Source: Stramentimicrobium sp964433555 (lineage in GTDB: Bacteria; Atribacterota; Phoenicimicrobiia; Phoenicimicrobiales; Stramentimicrobiaceae). Taken from it: a stretch of DNA of 64,000 nucleotides. Of this stretch, positions 26,742-35,150 are shown piece by piece. How positions within the stretch are numbered: position 1 is the first letter of the stretch; each line of letters opens with the position of its first letter. The notes beneath the pieces were generated by a model. It searched no databases, was not told where the DNA came from, and worked only from the letters and a program-made list of their open reading frames with translations. The translations under genes and the position numbers were made by a program. The DNA lies in assembly GCA_964433555.1 (NCBI GenBank), contig CAYSRG010000002.1, positions 62,001-126,000 of the forward strand, written 5' to 3'.

Positions 26742-27746
26742 TTACGGCAATGCATTCAGAAATTTATCTAAAAATTCTTTGCCTATTTGATCTTCAAAAC
26801 CTTTCCAAACATCTTTTGTAGCATCTTTAAAAGCATTCAATTGTTCAGGAGTAAGTACTGTAACTTGCATTCCTTCTTTTTTAAGATTCTCTATCAGTTC
26901 TTCTTCCTGATCAACTCCTAGTTGACGCATATAGTCTCTGGCTTCTATTGATGCCTCTTTAATGATTTGCCTTTGCTCTTCGGTTAGTTTTGCCCAGGTT
27001 TTCGCACTGATAAATGTAGGAGAGGGATCATGAAAGTGTCTGCTCAAAGTTATGTACTTTTGAACTTCATAGAATTTGTTTTGTTCTATATTAGAGACTG
27101 GGTTTTCCTGCCCATCAATTACACCCTGCTGCATTGCACTATATAGTTCGCCAAAAGAAATTGGTGTAACACTTGCTCCTAAAGCTGTAATAGATGCCAT
27201 ATGTACCGGACTGTACATTGTTCTAATTTTTAGACCTTTCAAATCTGCAGGGGTAACTATAGGTCTAACATTATTAGTTAAATTTCTAAACCCGTTTTCC
27301 CACCAGCACAATCCAATCAGACCTATTTTTTCTGTTTTCTCTAATAAAAGATCTCCAATTTCTCCGTCATAAAAATCAAATGCTTCCTGAGAAGATGAAA
27401 AAATAAATGGTAAATCGCATGCCATAAACTCCTTCACAAAAGCAGTTAATGGAGCAGCAGAAACAGTTGTAATATCGATGGTACCCAATTGTAAACCTTC
27501 AATAGCCTGCTCCTCTTCTGCTAAACTCGCACTGGGGAAAATATTAAATTTTATCTCTCCATTTGTTCTTTCAGAAACTATTTCTGCCATTCTTTCAAAA
27601 CCATACTGGTATGGATTCGTAGGTGCCAGTACATGACTTACAGTCAATACCATCTCATTGGCAAATACGCTTGTGAAACCCATTTGTAACATAGTAATTG
27701 TGATTATTAATATTAAAATATTTTTCATCATAAACTTTGCCTTCAT
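26742..27746 (-). CDS. dctP: TRAP solute-binding protein (DctP family)
   Basis: 334 aa with signal peptide (MKAKFMMKN, hydrophobic core, cleavage near SVFA-N). Mature motifs are SHVLAPTNPYQYG, the conserved arginine region LKGLKIRTMYSPVHM that binds the substrate carboxylate, and the DGQENPVSNI segment. This secreted or periplasmic protein captures an organic acid and hands it to DctQM. GGAGGAGG lies upstream of the ATG, and a promoter is placed at 27828-27856. It is the first gene of the operon ending with glcD at 16846. Ligand: an organic or sugar acid, by analogy and by context. Confidence 0.95.
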   Translation of the reverse strand: MKAKFMMKNILILIITITMLQMGFTSVFANEMVLTVSHVLAPTNPYQYGFERMAEIVSERTNGEIKFNIFPSASLAEEEQAIEGLQLGTIDITTVSAAPLTAFVKEFMACDLPFIFSSSQEAFDFYDGEIGDLLLEKTEKIGLIGLCWWENGFRNLTNNVRPIVTPADLKGLKIRTMYSPVHMASITALGASVTPISFGELYSAMQQGVIDGQENPVSNIEQNKFYEVQKYITLSRHFHDPSPTFISAKTWAKLTEEQRQIIKEASIEARDYMRQLGVDQEEELIENLKKEGMQVTVLTPEQLNAFKDATKDVWKGFEDQIGKEFLDKFLNALP

Positions 27747-27827
27747 TGGAATAAGACCTCCTCCAAAAATTATTTTTTATTATATTTTTTCATTACGCAA
27801 TAGGATACTTTTCTCTATTTAATTTAC

Positions 27828-27856
27828 TATATAATTAATGGATATTTTTTTGTCAC
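27828..27856 (-). promoter_or_regulatory. Probable promoter for the dctPQM-catabolic operon
   Basis: GTGACA (27856-27851), 17-base spacer, TATATA (27833-27828) on the minus strand, about 80 bases before dctP. The -35 deviates by one base from consensus. Confidence 0.45.
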
Positions 27857-27865
27857 CCCCTTTTT

Positions 27866-27921
27866 ATTGCTTCCTTAATATGGTTTTGTTTATATCTCTA
27901 TGATAACATTCAGGAAGCAAT
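27866..27921. repeat. Inverted repeat (10-bp arms, 36-bp spacer) upstream of dctP
   Basis: ATTGCTTCCT at 27866-27875 and AGGAAGCAAT at 27912-27921 are exact reverse complements. They lie just upstream of the -35 of the dctP promoter and just after the stop of the gene at 27924. No T-run follows on either strand, so a paired operator is as likely as a terminator. Confidence 0.4.
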
Positions 27922-27923
27922 TC

Positions 27924-28874
27924 TTATACTATCACTGGTAAGACTAAATCAGCTGGTCCTTTTTTGGATAGTTTCATATTAGGGGCATGTCTGGCCATGA
28001 TTTCCTGGAAGATGCCTGCTTCTTTCACTTTTTCCCGCATAAATTCGGCATGCCAGCTTTCCTGTACCCACGGTTTATAGATTTCGGCCTGACAACTTCC
28101 CGGTTCAATCTTAAAGTAACAGGGAGCAGTCACCCGGGCAACTTCCGATGCATCATAAATCCGGAACATTCCCCCCTCGGCATCTGTGATGAACATGTAA
28201 ATATCAATAGGTATAGCGACTGCTTGGCGCATTCCTGCCAGGATAGCCAGTGAAACATCAGAGGTAGGATTCATGGAATTTGCGCCCAGGTTTTCTACGA
28301 CCTTGGCTCCCGCAGCGCTACAGTAACCACCGAAGGCAGACCATTTAAATACCGTCTCCCTGGGAATAAAACCTTCTTCCCGCATGCGACTCACAATCAT
28401 CAGTAATCCTTCATCCAGAACCAGGAATCCTCGCAAGCCTGCCTCTAAATTGCGCATTAAATCTGCCAGCCAGTACGAAATGTTATCTGAGCCCCTCATC
28501 CGAAAACCGACTGCAGCCCCTTCTGAAAAACCCTGAGCCCTGGCACCCACATCCCAGGCTTTCCTGGGACCCATGGTGGTAATGATTTCAATCTTCTCAT
28601 CTCTTCCCATCTGCGCCATGGCCTTTAACTCGCTGAAATCAGTTAACGTGGAACCCTGCACGGTAATAATGGCGCGATGGACCGTGACATCTCTTTTGTT
28701 GGCTTCTTTGATCATTGCTTCCATGGTGGAAGCGCGTTCTACTCCCGAAATTTCAATTCTCCAGTGTGCTCCATCCGGAAAGGTTTTTCCTGAGGATGGC
28801 AGATCATGAGGATCCCGGCCTGGAATACCCATCTTTTCCATAAAATCCCTTATCTCGGCTAATGTTTTTGACAT
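27924..28874 (-). CDS. Conserved protein next to panB, family not recognised (TIM-barrel-like)
   Basis: 316 aa from the ATG at 28874; GGAGG is five bases upstream, and a TTG at 28886 lies inside that site. I do not recognise a named family. Alternating beta and alpha segments (WRIEISGVER, TVHRAIITVQGS, KIEIITTMGPRKAWDVG, LRGFLVLDEGLLMIVSRM, ANSMNPTSDVSLAILAGMR, PIDIYMFITD) look like a TIM barrel, distantly reminiscent of U32 peptidase-like proteins. Conserved-looking acidic residues and the late APCYFKIEPGSC could form an active site. It follows panB by 43 bases, shares its unusually high G+C, and probably acts in the same pathway. Confidence 0.5.
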   Translation of the reverse strand: MSKTLAEIRDFMEKMGIPGRDPHDLPSSGKTFPDGAHWRIEISGVERASTMEAMIKEANKRDVTVHRAIITVQGSTLTDFSELKAMAQMGRDEKIEIITTMGPRKAWDVGARAQGFSEGAAVGFRMRGSDNISYWLADLMRNLEAGLRGFLVLDEGLLMIVSRMREEGFIPRETVFKWSAFGGYCSAAGAKVVENLGANSMNPTSDVSLAILAGMRQAVAIPIDIYMFITDAEGGMFRIYDASEVARVTAPCYFKIEPGSCQAEIYKPWVQESWHAEFMREKVKEAGIFQEIMARHAPNMKLSKKGPADLVLPVIV

Positions 28875-28917
28875 GATTTCCTCCAATTTTAAAATGAATT
28901 ATCTCCTCTATTTCTTC

Positions 28918-29772
28918 TTATGCAAACTCTTTCAGCATCTGATTGAATTCCTCTTCTTTACCTTTTAAGATATGATAACAATGGTCATCAGTCGGGAAGG
29001 CACCTGTTTTGACATCCTGGACATATTCCTTGAAGGCATTGATCTCCACCTCGGCGACATTGGCATATACCTTGACAAACTTGGGGGTAAAGGCCTGGAA
29101 GAGGCCCAGCATATCTCCACAGATTAACAGCTGTCCGTCACAGGGGCCCCCGGCACCGATGGAGTAGACGGGAATCGTCAGTTTCCTGGCCAGAAAGGTG
29201 GTCAATTCCGGCGGAACGGCTTCTAAAAGAAGCGCATAGCCTCCCGCCTCCTGGATGGATAGGGCATCCTGAATCAAGGCACGGGCACTGGCGGCATCTC
29301 TGCCCTGGGCTTTAAATCCGCCCAGCTGTCCTGAGCTCTGGGGGGTCAGGCCGATATGGCCCATCACCAGGATTCCGGCATCGGCGATGGCCTTGATCTG
29401 TTTACAGACTCTGATTCCGCCCTCCAGCTTTACGGCATCCATATCCGCCTCTTTCAGGAAACGCCCTGCATTTCGGACGGCTTCCTTAGAGGAGACCTGG
29501 TAGGACAAAAAAGGCATATCCCCGATGCAGAAGGTATTGGGGGCTCCCCGCCGGACTGCCTGGCAGTGAGAAATGCAGTCTTCCATGGTTACCGGAATTG
29601 TTCCCTGGTAACCCAAGACTACCATGCCTAATGAGTCACCAACTAAGATTAGATCCATACCTGCCTGTTCGGCAAAAGAGGCCATGGGAAAATCATAAGC
29701 GGTTATCCAGGCTACCTGTTCTCCTTTCTTTTTCATCTCGATAAAATCTAAACGGGTCTTTTTTTTAGCCAT
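28918..29772 (-). CDS. panB: 3-methyl-2-oxobutanoate hydroxymethyltransferase (PanB-like)
   Basis: 284 aa. PanB adds a hydroxymethyl group from methylene-THF to 2-oxoisovalerate to make ketopantoate. Motifs: ITAYDFPMA, LVGDSLGMVVLGY (metal-binding Asp), GHIGLTPQSSGQLGG, LLEAVPPEL with the catalytic Glu, and SIGAGGPCDGQLLICGDMLGL. No panC, panD or panE is nearby; instead an IclR regulator precedes it and an unrecognised enzyme follows, so it may run a catabolic reaction in the retro-aldol direction. The region is far richer in G+C than the rest: 37 of 60 bases between 29101 and 29160 are G or C. I read this as horizontal acquisition. Confidence 0.9.
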   Translation of the reverse strand: MAKKKTRLDFIEMKKKGEQVAWITAYDFPMASFAEQAGMDLILVGDSLGMVVLGYQGTIPVTMEDCISHCQAVRRGAPNTFCIGDMPFLSYQVSSKEAVRNAGRFLKEADMDAVKLEGGIRVCKQIKAIADAGILVMGHIGLTPQSSGQLGGFKAQGRDAASARALIQDALSIQEAGGYALLLEAVPPELTTFLARKLTIPVYSIGAGGPCDGQLLICGDMLGLFQAFTPKFVKVYANVAEVEINAFKEYVQDVKTGAFPTDDHCYHILKGKEEEFNQMLKEFA

Positions 29773-29806
29773 ATTCAGAACCTCTCTTTATATTAATTTT
29801 TCTTAT

Positions 29807-30574
29807 TTAAAATAAATCTGTCATCTCTTTTGATACACCCAGTAGAATATTTCTAGCTTCTTCTATCTTTTTTACTGTAAAGCGTGACGCGGGACCAGTG
29901 ATACTGATAGCCGCCAGGGGTTCTCCATTTTGATTCAAAATTGGGATACCGACACAATTGATACCAATCATGGATTCTTCTTGATCAGTGGCAAAACCCT
30001 GATTTTTAACTTTTTTTAACTCATTTTCCAACTCTTCCAGCGAAGATATGGAATGGGGAGTAAGGGTAATCACATCAGCATCGCTTTCGTATAATCGTTT
30101 GAAATCTCTATCAGAAAGAAAGGATAATAATACTTTACCCAGGGCGGTACAGTGGGCAACAGATCTGGTTCCTCGAATAATTCCTGTTCTCAAGGTTTCC
30201 GAGCTTTCTATTGTATCAAGATAGATCACTTCTTTATCTTCCAAAATTGCCAAATTAGCTGTTTCTTTGGTCATTTTTGATAATCTTCTTAGGTATGGCC
30301 TTATTGTTTTTATCAGACTTTTTGTATTTTGAACTTCACAACCAAGTTCAAATAACTTTATCCCTAGTCTATACTTCAATGTTTTTTGATTCTGAATGAT
30401 ATACCCACGAGATTTTAAAGTAGTAATTATCCTATGTACTGTACTAAGACCCATGTTTATTCTTTGACTTATCTCAGAAATACCTGCCTCATTCTTATTA
30501 TTGGAAAGAAATTCTAATAAGTCTAGAGCTTTATCAATTGATTTTATCCTTTCCTTATTTTGTTGTTTTTCCAT
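29807..30574 (-). CDS. IclR-family transcriptional regulator
   Basis: 255 aa. The N-terminal winged helix (about 12-75) includes KALDLLEFLSNN and ISQRINMGLSTVHRIITTLKS in its core LSTVHRIITTL; the C-terminal effector domain (about 85-250) has GTRSVAHCTALGKVLLSF, GFATDQEESMIGINCVGIPI and ISITGPASRF, all standard for IclR. Such proteins sense small organic acids. It is followed after 34 bases by panB and shares a transcript with it, so it probably controls the panB pair and perhaps the neighbouring dctP operon. A near-consensus promoter precedes it. Its G+C is lower than that of panB. Confidence 0.92.
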   Translation of the reverse strand: MEKQQNKERIKSIDKALDLLEFLSNNKNEAGISEISQRINMGLSTVHRIITTLKSRGYIIQNQKTLKYRLGIKLFELGCEVQNTKSLIKTIRPYLRRLSKMTKETANLAILEDKEVIYLDTIESSETLRTGIIRGTRSVAHCTALGKVLLSFLSDRDFKRLYESDADVITLTPHSISSLEELENELKKVKNQGFATDQEESMIGINCVGIPILNQNGEPLAAISITGPASRFTVKKIEEARNILLGVSKEMTDLF

Positions 30575-30610
30575 ATTACGGAAAGTCCTTTCTACTTTTA
30601 TATATTTTAT

Positions 30611-30639
30611 ATCATATAGTATTTTTTTAAAAATGTCAA
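30611..30639 (-). promoter_or_regulatory. Near-consensus promoter for the IclR-panB unit
   Basis: TTGACA (30639-30634), exactly 17 bases, TATGAT (30616-30611) on the minus strand, giving a start about 30 bases before the iclR ATG. Confidence 0.75.
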
Positions 30640-30767
30640 GTTTTTTGAACTATTTTTTTTACCCAATTAATAATACTTTTCTTAAATTAAAGGAAGGAAA
30701 ATTTAAAATACTGTAGGGATTTATTTTTAAAAAAATGTTGAAGAAAAGAGATTATGCTTTTTAAAAT

Positions 30768-30808
30768 TAATAAAGCCCTGTCTTAATATCTAAGACAGGG
30801 CTTTATTA
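30768..30808 (-). terminator. Rho-independent terminator of the threonine deaminase unit
   Basis: An 18-pair perfect stem (arms 30768-30785 and 30791-30808, loop ATATC), by far the strongest simple hairpin in the window. It lies 112 bases after the stop at 30920. The minus-strand exit is U-rich (TTTATTAATTTT), the plus-strand exit is not. The rest of the 345-base spacer 30575-30919 holds the IclR promoter and nothing else I can see. Confidence 0.75.
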
Positions 30809-30919
30809 TCCAAGTAATACAGAGAAGGCAAAAAACAAAAATATTATTATATAATTAACTCATCTGGAAAAATCTATATAATTCTAAATAATACTACTTT
30901 TTATACTTACTTGTTTTAA

Positions 30920-31879
30920 TCAATATCTATTTCTTAAAAAGTCTTTTAGTTTATCCAGATCCAGGTTCCCCCCACTAAGGATAGCCACAGCTTCCTTATT
31001 TTTCATACTAACCTTATCAGTCATAATAGCTGCAACAGAAACTGCCCCTGATGGCTCCACCAATAACTTTGCCCTTTCTAATAGAAAAACCACTGCTTTT
31101 TTGATTTCATCTTCATTAACCAGCACAATATCATCAACATATTTTTTAACTATTTGAAATGGTTTTTCTCCCGGTTTCTTTAAAGCTAATCCATCAGCAA
31201 TGGTATCAACATGCTCTTTCTCCACAATCCTATTTTCCTGTAGTGAAAGCCACATAGTATTAGCATTTAAAGGTTCTACACCGATAATCTTTACCTTAGG
31301 ATTTTTCTCTTTTATAGCCAGGGCAATACCGGAAATAAAAGCTCCACCTCCCACCGGACAAAAAATTACCTCAGCATCCGGTTTCTCTTTTAAAATCTCC
31401 AGCCCAATCGTTCCATGACCGGCAATTAAATCTTCATCTTCAAAAGGACTTAAAAAGGTTAATCCTTCCTGCTGGGCAATTTCTCTTGCCTTAGCGGCTA
31501 CATCATTAGAATTTTTTCCAAAGATCGCCACTTCCGCTCCGTATCCTTTAGTGGCTTCTATTTTAATGGGAGAGGCCTGTTCTGCCATAACAATAACCGA
31601 TCTTATATTAAATATGCGAGCAGCATAAGCCACAGCCTGGGCCCAATTACCAGCTGAACAGGTTACCACACCTCTATTCTTTTTGTTTTGGATTAAGTTC
31701 ATCATTACATTCATAGCTCCACCAAGCTTGAAGGAACCGGTAAGCTGTAAGTTTTCTGGTTTGAAAAATACCTGACTATTGGTCATCCTGCTCAAGGTAC
31801 CTGAATATTGTAAGAAGGTAGGATTTTTATATTTCGTTATTTTTTCATAAGCTTGAACAATGTCTGTATATTCCAACAT
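30920..31879 (-). CDS. Threonine ammonia-lyase, catabolic short form
   Basis: 319 aa, so it lacks the C-terminal regulatory domain of biosynthetic IlvA. PLP lysine K51 lies in TGSFKLGGAMN; SAGNWAQAVAYAA and CPVGGGAFISGIALAI give the substrate and phosphate loops, and LLVEPSGAVSVAAI follows. It converts threonine (and serine) to a 2-oxo acid and ammonia through a reactive enamine. It lies 22 bases after an M20 hydrolase gene and is closed by a strong terminator. Just upstream of that pair is a remnant of ridA, whose product removes the enamine intermediate. A serine/threonine racemase or 3-hydroxyaspartate ammonia-lyase is possible, as the folds are alike. Confidence 0.85.
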   Translation of the reverse strand: MLEYTDIVQAYEKITKYKNPTFLQYSGTLSRMTNSQVFFKPENLQLTGSFKLGGAMNVMMNLIQNKKNRGVVTCSAGNWAQAVAYAARIFNIRSVIVMAEQASPIKIEATKGYGAEVAIFGKNSNDVAAKAREIAQQEGLTFLSPFEDEDLIAGHGTIGLEILKEKPDAEVIFCPVGGGAFISGIALAIKEKNPKVKIIGVEPLNANTMWLSLQENRIVEKEHVDTIADGLALKKPGEKPFQIVKKYVDDIVLVNEDEIKKAVVFLLERAKLLVEPSGAVSVAAIMTDKVSMKNKEAVAILSGGNLDLDKLKDFLRNRY

Positions 31880-31901
31880 TTAACCACCTCTATAGTATTT
31901 T

Positions 31902-33065
31902 TTATTTATTTAAGAAATCAATGGCAAATTGGGCATATAAAGATGTTCCAACTGATAAAACATCTTCATCGATATTAAACTGTTTATGGTGATGAGGATA
32001 GATAATATCTTTTTCCTTATTAGCTGTCCCCAGAAATGCAATGACACCAGGTACTCTATTAAGGAAAAAAGAAAAATCTTCTGTGACGATAGCCTTATGG
32101 TAAGGAATAATTATATTATCTCCATATAATTTTGTTAAACTTTCCTGGGCTATTTTAGAAATCATAGGATCATTGATGCAAGGAAGCGCTCCTCCCATAT
32201 ACTCAAGTTCAGCCTGGGCATTAAATGAAGAAGCAGTATGTTTTACAATTCTTTCTATGAGCAAGGGAAATTTTTTTTGTATATGAGGATTAAAACTTCG
32301 GGTAGTCCCTTCAATTAACACCTGATCACAAATAACATTAAAATTACCACCCCCATTAATTTTTCCTATACTTATTACTGCCGGTTCTTGGGGATCCATT
32401 TCCCGACTAACAATAGTTTGTAAATTCAAGATTATGGCTGAAGCCGCTATAATGGCATCGATACCCTTATGGGGCATTGCACCATGACTTCCTTTTCCTG
32501 TTACTGTAATTTTGAACCGGTCTCCAGCTGCAAAGCGAGGTCCTGGTTCCAGGGAAACCTTACCCGAGGGGAGTTCAGACCAGATATGAATAGCTAAAAT
32601 CGAGTCGACTCCTTCTAGTACTCCCTCCTCTAACATCTTTTTAGCTCCCTGGATAAGTTCTTCTGCCGGTTGGAATATTAGCTTAACTGTTCCTTTAAAC
32701 TGGTCTTTTAATTCCCATAAAATTTTAGCAGCAACTAAAAGCATAGCAGTATGGCCATCGTGTCCACAAGCATGCATGACACCATCATAGATAGATTTAT
32801 AGGGAATTTCATTTTCTTCTTGAACTGGCAAGGCATCCATATCTGCCCTTAGAGCAACTACCTTTTTACCTTCTTTTCCTTTAATTAATCCTACAACTCC
32901 GGTATCGGCAACTCTTTTTCCTTCAATCCCTACTTTCTTTAATTCTTCTATAACTCTGTTAGAAGTTTTAACCTCCTGCCAACTAAGCTCTGGATTTTGA
33001 TGAAATTCTCTTCTTAAAGCAATAATTTCTTTCTGGTATTTTTCTGATAATTCTCCAACATCCAT
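31902..33065 (-). CDS. M20 family amidohydrolase (N-acyl amino acid deacylase type)
   Basis: 387 aa. Zinc-binding and catalytic motifs: ALRADMDALPVQEEN, MHACGHDGHTAMLLVAA, FQPAEELIQGAKKM and the late ITEDFSFFLN-like stretch here written VTEDFSFFLNRVPG. The dimerisation domain has GSHGAMPHKGIDAI. Such enzymes hydrolyse N-acyl amino acids, hippurate or indole-amino-acid conjugates. AGGAGA is close to the ATG. It is followed by threonine deaminase, suggesting release of a free amino acid that is then deaminated; this is inference. Confidence 0.9.
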   Translation of the reverse strand: MDVGELSEKYQKEIIALRREFHQNPELSWQEVKTSNRVIEELKKVGIEGKRVADTGVVGLIKGKEGKKVVALRADMDALPVQEENEIPYKSIYDGVMHACGHDGHTAMLLVAAKILWELKDQFKGTVKLIFQPAEELIQGAKKMLEEGVLEGVDSILAIHIWSELPSGKVSLEPGPRFAAGDRFKITVTGKGSHGAMPHKGIDAIIAASAIILNLQTIVSREMDPQEPAVISIGKINGGGNFNVICDQVLIEGTTRSFNPHIQKKFPLLIERIVKHTASSFNAQAELEYMGGALPCINDPMISKIAQESLTKLYGDNIIIPYHKAIVTEDFSFFLNRVPGVIAFLGTANKEKDIIYPHHHKQFNIDEDVLSVGTSLYAQFAIDFLNK

Positions 33066-33089
33066 CTTTTTTCTCCTGATGATATCTAT

Positions 33090-33182
33090 TCATAAATTCT
33101 TTACAGCAATAGCATCAATTTCAATTAAAACATCTGGAGGAAAAACTTTCACTGTTTTTTCTACTCCTGTTCTTTTTAAAGA
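33090..33182 (-). pseudogene. ridA: C-terminal remnant of ridA (enamine/imine deaminase)
   Basis: The last 30 codons before the TGA at 33092-33090 read SLKRTGVEKTVKVFPPDVLI then EIDAIAVKNL. This matches the C-terminus of RidA/YjgF proteins (P-x-x-x-L-I/V-E-I-D/E-A-I-A). Upstream the frame loses similarity and has no start codon with ribosome site, so only the tail remains. RidA hydrolyses the 2-aminoacrylate or 2-aminocrotonate made by threonine/serine deaminase, which is encoded two genes downstream on the same strand. It is not open far enough to be a functional protein. Confidence 0.75.
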
Positions 33183-33531
33183 ATGAAATAGGATTAATGT
33201 ATAATAATCCAATTAAATATTATTCCATTAAACTCTATTTTGCAAGAGAAGCTCTATCCCTAACATTTTTTGTTGATTATTTAAAAATTGCAAATCAGAC
33301 ATCTAAAGTCATATACTTGTAGCAAATAGATTCAGTTTACTCTTAACTATTAAAACATTCGTATGACTGGAACAAGATTAGCCTTTTAAAAACTTTGCTT
33401 TTATTCTTGTTCCCTCTGCATCTTTTTATTATAATGTAAGACATAATTCAAATCAGTTGACCATAAAGCAATCAGGTACTCGTTTTTGCAACAAAGGAAG
33501 AAAAAAGAAAATAGAGGTTATTAAAATAATC
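33183..33531. other. Spacer between ridA remnant and thrC
   Basis: About 350 bases without a gene. The right end carries the thrC promoter; I see no T-box or other known leader. The first codons of an extended thrC reading (TTG at 33457) fall here but lack a ribosome site. Confidence 0.5.
33407..33435 (+). promoter_or_regulatory. Promoter for thrC
   Basis: TTGTTC (33407-33412), 17-base spacer, TATAAT (33430-33435), about 95 bases before the ATG. Confidence 0.6.
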
Positions 33532-35037
33532 ATGAAATATATTAGCACCAGAAATAATATTAAAGCGGTCTCTGGGATTGAGGCAATTAAAAGGGGAATA
33601 GTGCCCCAGGGGGGGCTTTTTGTACCGGAAGAGATTCCAGTTATTTCTCGCCCACAACTTGACAGCTGGATAAATTTATCATATACCCAATTAGCTCAGA
33701 AGATTTTTCAATTATTCTTATCTGATGATTTTTCTGAAAAGGAAACCACTCAGATAGTTCACCAAGCCTACCATAAAGAAAACTTTACCACCGAAGAAAT
33801 CACACCACTTACCAGATTGGATGACCAGCTATTTTTACTGGAACTTTTTCATGGACCAACCGGTGCCTTCAAAGATATAGCCCTACAAGCGCTCCCCCTT
33901 ATTTTATCTATGATTATAAAAAAACTTTCTATCAATAATCAGTTATTGATACTGGTAGCTACCTCCGGTGATACTGGTAAGGCAGCTCTGGAAGGATTTA
34001 AAAATATACCAGGGATTCAGATCGTGGTTTATTATCCCTTTCAAAAGGTAAGCAGGATTCAAGAATGGCAAATGCTTACTACTGAAGGAAATAATACCCA
34101 TGTCATTGCTCTAGATGGTAATTTTGATGATTGTCAGAATGCGGTAAAACAAATCTTTGCTGATCAGAACTTCAGTACTTTTTTAAAAAGACAGGGATTT
34201 GAATTTTCTTCTGCTAACTCCATTAATTGGGGGCGACTCTTCCCGCAAATAGTTTACTATTTCTATGCTTATCTATATCTTTTACGGAAAAAACATATTC
34301 AGCATAATGAAAAAATCAATTTTGTAGTACCGACCGGAAATTTTGGTAATATCCTGGCAGCCTGGTATGCTAAAGAAATGGGTTTGCCTATAGAAAAATT
34401 AATTTGTGCTTCAAATACCAATAAGGTGCTGACAGACTTCTTCAATTCAGGAGTATATGATATAAATAGACCACTGGTCACTACTATCAGTCCTTCTATG
34501 GATATACTTATTTCTAGTAATTTAGAAAGATTTCTTTTTGAAATTTCAGGTCGTCAGGGTGAATTCATTGTCAAATTGATGAAGGATCTTCGGGAAAAGG
34601 GAATGTTTATTCTGGAAAAATCGTTAAAAAACAAGATGAGGGAAATAATTTTTGCCAGCTTTGCCGATGAAACTGAAACATTATCCACCATTAAATCAGT
34701 ATATCATGATTATCATTACCTTGTTGATCCGCATACTGCTGTAGGGATAAAAGTATTTATTGACTATCAAAGATTAATTACCCAAAAAGCTACAACAGTT
34801 ATCACTGCCACTGCAACACCCTTTAAATTTAATAAAGCTGTTTTAACTGCCTTAATAGGAGAAGTCAGAGACCATAAGAAAGAAGAACTTATTCTGTTGC
34901 AGAAGTTAAGTAAATATACGGATCTTTCCATACCTGCTATGCTCAGGGATTTGGGTAAAAAGCCAATCAAAAAACAATTCATTTGCCCCAAAGATAAAGT
35001 CCAGCAATGTTTATTGAAAGTAATGAAGATAAAATAA
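33532..35037 (+). CDS. thrC: Threonine synthase
   Basis: 501 aa from the ATG at 33532 (MKYISTRNNIKAVSG is the usual N-terminus); the frame is open further upstream to a TTG but without similarity. It is the long (yeast/E. coli-like) type. PLP lysine K114 lies in HGPTGAFKDIALQ; VATSGDTGKAALEG, NSINWGRLFPQI and PTGNFGNILAAW follow in order. The enzyme converts O-phosphohomoserine to threonine. It stands alone on the plus strand with its own promoter; hom and thrB are not in the window. Together with tdh-kbl and the deaminase this gives both synthesis and two breakdown routes for threonine within 30 kb. Confidence 0.93.
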   Translation: MKYISTRNNIKAVSGIEAIKRGIVPQGGLFVPEEIPVISRPQLDSWINLSYTQLAQKIFQLFLSDDFSEKETTQIVHQAYHKENFTTEEITPLTRLDDQLFLLELFHGPTGAFKDIALQALPLILSMIIKKLSINNQLLILVATSGDTGKAALEGFKNIPGIQIVVYYPFQKVSRIQEWQMLTTEGNNTHVIALDGNFDDCQNAVKQIFADQNFSTFLKRQGFEFSSANSINWGRLFPQIVYYFYAYLYLLRKKHIQHNEKINFVVPTGNFGNILAAWYAKEMGLPIEKLICASNTNKVLTDFFNSGVYDINRPLVTTISPSMDILISSNLERFLFEISGRQGEFIVKLMKDLREKGMFILEKSLKNKMREIIFASFADETETLSTIKSVYHDYHYLVDPHTAVGIKVFIDYQRLITQKATTVITATATPFKFNKAVLTALIGEVRDHKKEELILLQKLSKYTDLSIPAMLRDLGKKPIKKQFICPKDKVQQCLLKVMKIK

Positions 35038-35150
35038 CCTTTTAGGATTAATTAGCTATTTTATTAACAGACTGTTGTTAATTAAAACTACTTTAAAAAG
35101 AGTATTCCTTCGCAAATATCAATACTAAGGTTTAGTTTGAGTCATTCAAG

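Noticed and set aside
33457..33531. Upstream extension of thrC from a TTG codon
   Set aside because: The added 25 residues do not resemble threonine synthase and there is no ribosome site; the ATG at 33532 gives the standard N-terminus.
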